The position numbers and the translations under genes are program-made. From Epiperipatus broadwayi (Eukaryota; Onychophora; Udeonychophora; Euonychophora; Peripatidae), in assembly GCA_028023455.1 (NCBI GenBank), contig JAQFVV010012495.1, forward strand, positions 2,573,711-2,637,710: a DNA stretch of 64,000 nucleotides, given 5' to 3'. Numbering within the stretch: the stretch's first letter is position 1; each line of letters starts with the position of its first letter. This document shows positions 58,677-64,000 of this stretch, piece by piece. The notes beneath the pieces are model-generated. The model was given only the letters and a program-made list of their open reading frames with translations, did no database searches and was not told the DNA's origin.

Positions 58677-60729
58677 ACTTAAAAAATGTGTTAAGAAAAG
58701 AATTTTTTTAATCTATTACTCCAGCTACAAATAATAAAAAAGGTTTTGTTTCATTGTCATGAAAAACACCATCAAATCAATGATTAGATATAATCTTGTG
58801 AACAATTTATTAATGCCATTTTTTATAATTGCATGTTAACAATTAATATCTCAACAACTTATAATAATAATGAAGTTTTTGCAGATTCAAGCAGAAACTA
58901 ACAACCCTTCCAGGTAAGAATGCAGTCAACGTTCAGTAATAAGATTGCCCAAATTGAAAATAACAATAACTGGTAAACATATAGATGAAAGGCTGTGTTC
59001 AAACCTCCTATAATAACATCTAAGCTCCAAGTATATATATTATACATGTATTCAAATATTTGGAAGTCGTAAATAAAACGGGAAAATCAATAGTTAAGTT
59101 TTCATAAACTGAATAACCATTTAATTGTCAAATATTTTTTAAACTGCCCAAATCTAACTATACATATGGACCTCATCAGCTGGAATTTCATAGAAATCAA
59201 ATAATTATATTCTTAGCAATTAGCAGTAAAAGGCCAACAATGTAGTAATAAAAATGTAATCAGAATTAGATTGTGAAACAAATTATGGATTACACATAAG
59301 CAAATCTCAAGAGAGACTGGAACAAATGCTATAAGCTTCTCCAATATTCTAGATCAAAGAATTAATTTGAGATTTGAGGATATATTGATGATGCATCAGA
59401 AAAATCACTGATCGTAGTAAACAGGAGAGGAAAAGAACTAGTTGTCTGAAAAAAAAGTTGAACTAAAATGAAACCATTATAAAAATCAAAATGAATGACT
59501 GGATATATATTGATACTTTTAAAAAAGAGAGAAGTCAAAATTAAATGTGATAAAAATCTTAGGTAAAACTAAATATAAATTTTAAAGTGCAGACAGAATA
59601 AAAAATATGAAAAAAGAAATGCTTTTATTCCCATAAACGAATTAAAAATATAAAAATTAAATTTTCTTCAGCTTTTGCTGTATTCTTGGTTTGATGTAAG
59701 CAAAAATAAAAGGATAGAATCATGTTAAGAAGTATTCTTAGATATATTTTATATTGACTTAGTTTTTAGTGCATTTATTTGAATAAAAGTTGTACTTTTT
59801 CCCTTTCGTTTATATTTGTAATTTTATTTATCAAAATGTTTTTAACGGCCTCAAACAAAAAGGTTTTATTATTTTCCTCTTATGAAATAATTACTTCTTA
59901 GATATGACTAAGTGCACTGTTGTAGTTCATCAGATTCATAGACTTTATTGATTGGCTAGGTAATAAACATCACATGATCACAACACATATAGAGTTTTGC
60001 CTGTTTTAATTGGCTAGGTGTGATGTCCTATTTATATTGAAAAATAATTATGTATGAGAGATTATTTAAATTAGATTTTTACATATTCCATTTGGTTAAC
60101 AATTGAACACTGTTTTCTTTCTTGTTGATGAAGTAACATTGAATTATCAAAATTCTACTCAGGTTTAGCATTCTATGTATATATCATTCTCTACAGTTGA
60201 TTCAATATTCAATGAATCATTCAGTCTTAAATTACAAGACATGCTGTTAGTGTGAACATTATTCTCTAAGGTTGATCCACTTTTCAATGAGTCATACAAT
60301 TTTAAATTACTAGGTTTCTGTTAAAATTGTTTGCAAACTCTTAAAAAATGTATTATAATCTGGAATGCATATGTATGCCAAGAAAGTGTGTGAAAATTGA
60401 ATTATAAGATTCCATTGAGACAGAAATAATAATAAAAAAAAACAGAATAAGTTTAACAGAAGCATATATATAATTTGAAAAGCTACTGAACAGAGAAAAA
60501 ACAAAAAATATCATGAGATATAAGCAAATGGCATAGCTTTTAACGACTTTTCTGAAAAAATGTTAATAAATTATAATCAAAATAATATAGATTAAGTATG
60601 TGCTTTAGACAACTGGAAGATTCAGGGTAGCCCATGGCTATTGTGCTTTTCTGCTTTATAAATGGAAATTTTTAGTCTCTGATTTTTGTAAATCTGAACA
60701 AATAGCATCATATAGTTAATGTCTGTATT
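58677..60729. other. AT-rich DNA with two small family ends
   Basis: 58985-59020 (GGCTGTGTTCAAACCTCC) is a family C end. 59960-60010 (AAACATCACATGATCA, AGAGTTTTGCCTGTTTTAA) is a family B 3' end fragment. Nothing else recognised. Confidence 0.45.
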
Positions 60730-60845
60730 TATATATTGGACTATTTCCATCTAATATTCAAGTATGAAATGCCTTTAGAAAAATAGTCCAATATATAAAT
60801 ACAACTAAAATACAATCACAACAAACCTTCAGGAAAACAATATAA
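60730..60845. repeat. Family A termini only, collapsed palindrome
   Basis: TATATTGGACTATTTCCATC is followed after about 40 bp by its inverse, ATAGTCCAATATATAAATAC, and CACAACAAACCTTCAGG. The two ends of an A element are joined without the interior. Confidence 0.75.
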
Positions 60846-62118
60846 TTAATGACTGTCAGATTTGTGGCTATCGTGTCCGAATTAAAGAACTTAATAAAAT
60901 CACTACTAAATCTATTTCTTAGTTGGAATCTCTAGACTTCTTTATATTTTAATAGGTAAATTATTACGCTCAATAAATTGTATTTTTGGATATTATTTAT
61001 AATACAAAAGTAATAAAATTTTGCATTATGACTGTAATCTGTCATTATGTTATCTATTCATTTAAATACTTATTTCTTAATTGTAAGTTCACATTTCTAG
61101 GATTAAATATTAAACGTATATATATATTGCTAATAGATTAACAATCACATCTGAATTATATTTATAACCAATCAAATCTTAGATTTGCAGCACATATCTT
61201 GCTAATTTGTGTGTGTATATATATACGGCAATTGTTTATGCTCTTAATATTACATATAAGTTAATTTTTTTAAAAATCATTTCAATTCTTGGAATTAATT
61301 TGAAGTCTGGTTATTTCTAAAAAACAAAAATTGTATACTATATATATAGTAACATAAACATTATAATTAAACTCTTGATTTTTAGTTGCTTATTTTATTT
61401 CGATAAAATATACATCTCTGTACCATTAACTACCAAATACTTTTACTGACGTCAGATAAACCTATTTACATTTATTTATTTATTTTTCGAAAACATTAAT
61501 ACAAAACAGAAAAAAAATTGTAAAATTAGTAACTGTTCACGTTTATTCGATGTTTTTATCTAAAAAAAAAAAAGATCTTTAATTTGAATTGATGAGTCCT
61601 ATATAAGATTTACCAGAGATATCTGGAATATACATATTAACTGGAATAATTTCTTTTAAAAAATATAGTTCGTATGTGTAATATATATAGTGTAAGATTG
61701 TTTTATATCCATTGAATCAAAACTAGTTATTTAAACAATTGATATAGAAAACTATATGAGCATGCTTGTGTACACAAATAATTGAAATCATTTATATATA
61801 TATAAAACAATTGTGATATGGTATAATTCAAATTATAAAAAATAAAATTCATTTACATACCCGTGCTCAATCCTTAAGGAAGCTGTCTATAAAATATTTA
61901 CATCACAATCTTAAGTAGCGCCAACCAGCCAGCTTTCCAAGATTATTTCTAGAAACTATTTTACATCTAACGTTAGATAAATGAGCAAAAGCAATAATTT
62001 TAAATTTCAAAAGTTCTAGGGTTTTGAACCAAAGTCTACCTACCTGCTTACTTAGCTCTTTTATATAGCTCTTACTGTTGGTCAGTAATTGTTAATTTTG
62101 GGTCAGCCAAATGAATAT
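60846..62118. other. AT-rich DNA, nothing recognised
   Basis: Several short TA tracts. No gene or shared repeat. Confidence 0.45.
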
Positions 62119-62122
62119 ATGC

Positions 62123-62162
62123 TTTTGACTGGTAAAGGCCAACAGTCAGAAACTAGTTTGTG
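62123..62162 (+). ncRNA. Decayed hammerhead, family B-like
   Basis: CTGGTAA at 62129, stem II-like AGGCCAACAGTCA, GAAAC at 62149 and TAGTT with TGTGGATAT. The first core strand and stem I are broken. Confidence 0.45.
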
Positions 62163-62654
62163 GATATGATTCAACATTTTTGATAAAAAATTGAATATGT
62201 TAGAGGAGTGTTTTCATCAAGACATTTCTGACATGGGGGGGGGGGAGCATCACCAAGGCCAATAATAATACTACTAATTTTAAACATAATTTAATAATGG
62301 TTACACAGTCATTTACATAAGAAAGACATTACTGAGACAAAATACAACAAAAATTCAGTTACTTTTTAAATTACAGGTTTATCTTTTAATCAAATATTTA
62401 ATTACAAAAATATGAATGTTTAAAAATTGCATATTATTCAAAAACCTTATTAAACAGACAAAATTGCATATACAAGAACACAGTATTCTACATGTAAAAG
62501 TTTAATGAAGTTGTTTCTTGGCATATATAGTCTTATCTCCATGCATGTCATGCCCGATTGATGACATAATTGCATCATGTTCATGATTGAACCATTTAAA
62601 ATATAATTTTAAAATTATCATAGTGCATTAAAAAATAAATATAACATAACCTAA

Positions 62655-62790
62655 TTATTCATGAATGTTCTGCAGTGTTTGAAGTCACGTATTTTGGAGT
62701 TCAAAGTGCATGGATCGTGTTCCAACTCTATCACTTCTGGAACATACGCTTTTAGAAACTCTCAAGCAATAAACCATTTGATAATAAAAA
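62655..62790 (+). repeat. Family E tRNA-like SINE remnant
   Basis: AGTGCATGGATCGTGTTCCA, CTATCACTTCTGGAACATAC and AACTCTCAAGCAATAAACCA match other E copies. The overlapping open frames are not genes. Confidence 0.5.
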
Positions 62791-62889
62791 AGACGCCTTA
62801 TTGCTTGGCAGTTCATAAGAAATTTGAGCAGCAGAATCGATCCCAGTCCCAAATTGAACACTCCTCCAACTACCCAAAACATCACAGAG

Positions 62890-63160
62890 GCAAAACTCCA
62901 TACAGCAGCGCCATTCAGTGCAAACCAGAGTAATCAATTGATGTAAGGTTTGTGCATAAAATCCCTATCTTGTGCCCACTCATCCAATATCACCAGATTA
63001 GATTCCAGCTTGTGGATATTGGATGAGTAGGCACTAGATAGGGATTTTATGCACAAACCTTCCTGCATACCTTGATTATTGTGATTTGCCCTGAGTGGCA
63101 CTACTCTATGGAGAGTTTTGCCTCTGTGAAAAACAGATTGCGTAAGCTTAAAACATGGTC
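62890..63160. mobile_element. Family B minimal palindrome
   Basis: Minus-oriented (62892-63003) and plus-oriented (63010-63130) copies of the B 3' part are fused almost at the ribozyme: GTTTGTGCATAAAATCCCTA / TAGGGATTTTATGCACAAAC and CACTCATCCAATATCACC / GGATATTGGATGAGTAGG. Only a relic of the hammerhead remains at the centre (minus: AAGCTGGAATCTAATCTGG). It ends in the family 3' phrase GGTCATCATGTGATACAC. Confidence 0.82.
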
Positions 63161-63560
63161 ATCATGTGATACACCAAAACATTCAGGGTATTTGATTATT
63201 ATTCATTTACAAACTTTCTTTAAATTATCTTTGCCTAAAAGGAAATACACCAGTACTATGAAATATTTTAAATGGAGTAAATCAGATACTGAAAGTTTGA
63301 AATAATTTTAAAGCATCAGTATAAATGAAATTTTAATGAAAAATATATCTATCATTATACTTTAAGATAACACTTGTTTTTTTACAAGAAGATATAATAT
63401 CACATTAACAAAATAATGTCTGCTTTAATAACTTATTGTATATATTTAAAAAAAAAAAAAATCTAGTTTATTTATACCTAAGTCATATTCATCTGCTCAT
63501 ATATTTATATCTCTAATGTTATATATAGAGCTTGCAAAATAAACTCTTAACAAGCTTTGA

Positions 63561-63623
63561 GAATATCCTCAACCCCAGACCGGTTTCTGCTTCCTGCATC
63601 ATCAGTGAGGTGCCGAGATATTC
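63561..63623 (-). ncRNA. Hammerhead ribozyme, family B', core intact
   Basis: Read on the minus strand: outer stem I GAATATC (63623-63617) pairs with GATATTC (63567-63561). The inner stem I ACCUCA (63611-63606) pairs with UGGGGU (63577-63572), six pairs with one G-U. CUGAUGA is at 63605-63599. Stem II is UGC/GCA with an AGGAA loop. GAAAC is at 63587-63583 and CGGUC at 63582-63578, with cleavage expected after the C at 63578. ACCGGU is a perfect palindrome for a dimeric stem III. Confidence 0.82.
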
Positions 63624-63930
63624 AAGCATTAGATTAAAAATACTAGTATAAGCCCAGCACTTTATCTAATGTATAACTATTGAGTAGAAAATCTGAAATG
63701 TCAGACATCCATGTCTTACAATCCATCTATCTAACTCAAATAGCCATATGGGACTGAACTAAGTTAAGATACACCATATATTAATTTCTTTAGCAATATA
63801 AAATCACCAAAACCTCAATAGCAAAAAATAAAATGATAAAAAAATCATGTCACATGACTTAATTTAATAAAGCTTGTATTTACAAATGTTATATATAGAG
63901 CTTGCAAAATAAGCTTTTAACAAGCTTTGA

Positions 63931-63993
63931 GAATATCTGCAACCCCAGACCAGTGTCTGCTTCTGGCATCATCAGTGAGGTGCTAGGATATTC
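63931..63993 (-). ncRNA. Hammerhead ribozyme, family B', core mutated
   Basis: Same geometry as the copy 370 bp away: outer stem GAATATC/GATATTC, inner ACCUCA/UGGGGU, CUGAUGA (63975-63969), stem II UGC/GCA. GAAAC has become GACAC (63957-63953), which should abolish or strongly weaken cleavage. Confidence 0.78.
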
Positions 63994-64000
63994 AAGCATT

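Larger units (their letters stand above)
63505..64000 (-). mobile_element. Family B' tandem hammerhead units, retrozyme-like, cut by window end
   Basis: GAGCTTGCAAAATAA followed by CAAGCTTTGAGAATATC recurs at 63528 and 63898, so the period is exactly 370 bp. Between the two hammerheads lies one full unit (TTTATCTAATGTATAACTAT, CCATATGGGACTGAACTAAG, GTCACATGACTTAATTTAAT), matching the single plus copy at 18042. No protein is encoded. This tandem-hammerhead, non-coding, few-hundred-bp layout is that of retrozymes. The right unit continues beyond the window. Confidence 0.78.

Noticed and set aside
62661-63305. Overlapping open frames on both strands
   Set aside because: They cover family E and the family B palindrome. 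Inverted repeats produce mirror-image frames.
1-64000. Bacterial defence systems, operons, rRNA or phage genes
   Set aside because: The base composition, absence of long frames and presence of SINE/LINE/Penelope remnants and microsatellites mark this as animal nuclear DNA.

Overview
This window is AT-rich animal nuclear DNA, roughly 70-75 % A+T by eye. It looks like a repeat-dense invertebrate intergenic or intronic region. It has no bacterial operons, no ribosome binding sites and no long open frames. It does have spliceosomal-type signals, microsatellites, tRNA-derived SINEs, a decayed RTE-type LINE, Penelope-like GIY-YIG fragments and many inverted-repeat elements. I cannot name the species. 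The only candidate host gene piece is a first coding exon on the minus strand at 1497-1731. It has a signal-peptide-like start, a consensus splice donor and a CCAAT/TATA-like upstream region.

Most of the rest falls into repeat families that I defined by comparing the window with itself. The letters are mine. A: a 520-bp palindrome or half-copies (4785, 7895, 15117, 20800, 41225, 45200, 60730). B: elements carrying hammerhead ribozymes, usually as head-to-head inverted copies (3600, 10436, 16490, 24065, 45750, 47355, 62890). B': a related 370-bp unit, single at 18042 and as a tandem pair at 63505-64000. C: a 300-400 bp element, often palindromic (545, 17440, 27041, 42063 and a cluster at 52985-55455). 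D: 14170 and 25500. E: tRNA-like SINE remnants. F, G, I, J: inverted-repeat, MITE-like elements. H: an approximately 600-bp terminal-inverted-repeat element (28385, 49865, 50476). K: a TA-flanked element at 32255-33930.

The most interesting system is B/B'. Each copy has CUGAUGA, a small hairpin, GAAAC and then a GUC-type cleavage triplet. A six-base-pair stem I flanks the core, and its sequence changes in a compensatory way between copies. Stem III is tiny and near-palindromic, the type known to work as dimers. B' adds an outer stem I of seven to nine base pairs and occurs as a tandem pair with a period of exactly 370 bp. That is the layout of a retrozyme, a non-autonomous retroelement whose hammerheads release unit-length circles. 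Hammerheads are also known from Penelope-like retroelements. The window holds two Penelope-like GIY-YIG endonuclease remnants (30111-30455 minus, 48850-49053 plus), so a plausible mobilising partner exists in the same genome. Family A and an isolated site at 43228 carry a decayed version of the same signature.

Layout: 0-5 kb candidate exon with C, E, B and A copies; 5-9.3 kb microsatellite-derived sequence and a 31-bp minisatellite; 10-25 kb mainly B, C, A and MITE-like palindromes; 25-34 kb D, SINE, H, Penelope remnant and K; 34-47 kb I/J palindromes, a possible solo LTR, SINE, A, C and B; 47-52.5 kb B, Penelope remnant, H and short tandem duplications; 53-57 kb C cluster and RTE LINE; 57-64 kb sparse, ending in a B palindrome and the B' tandem pair.
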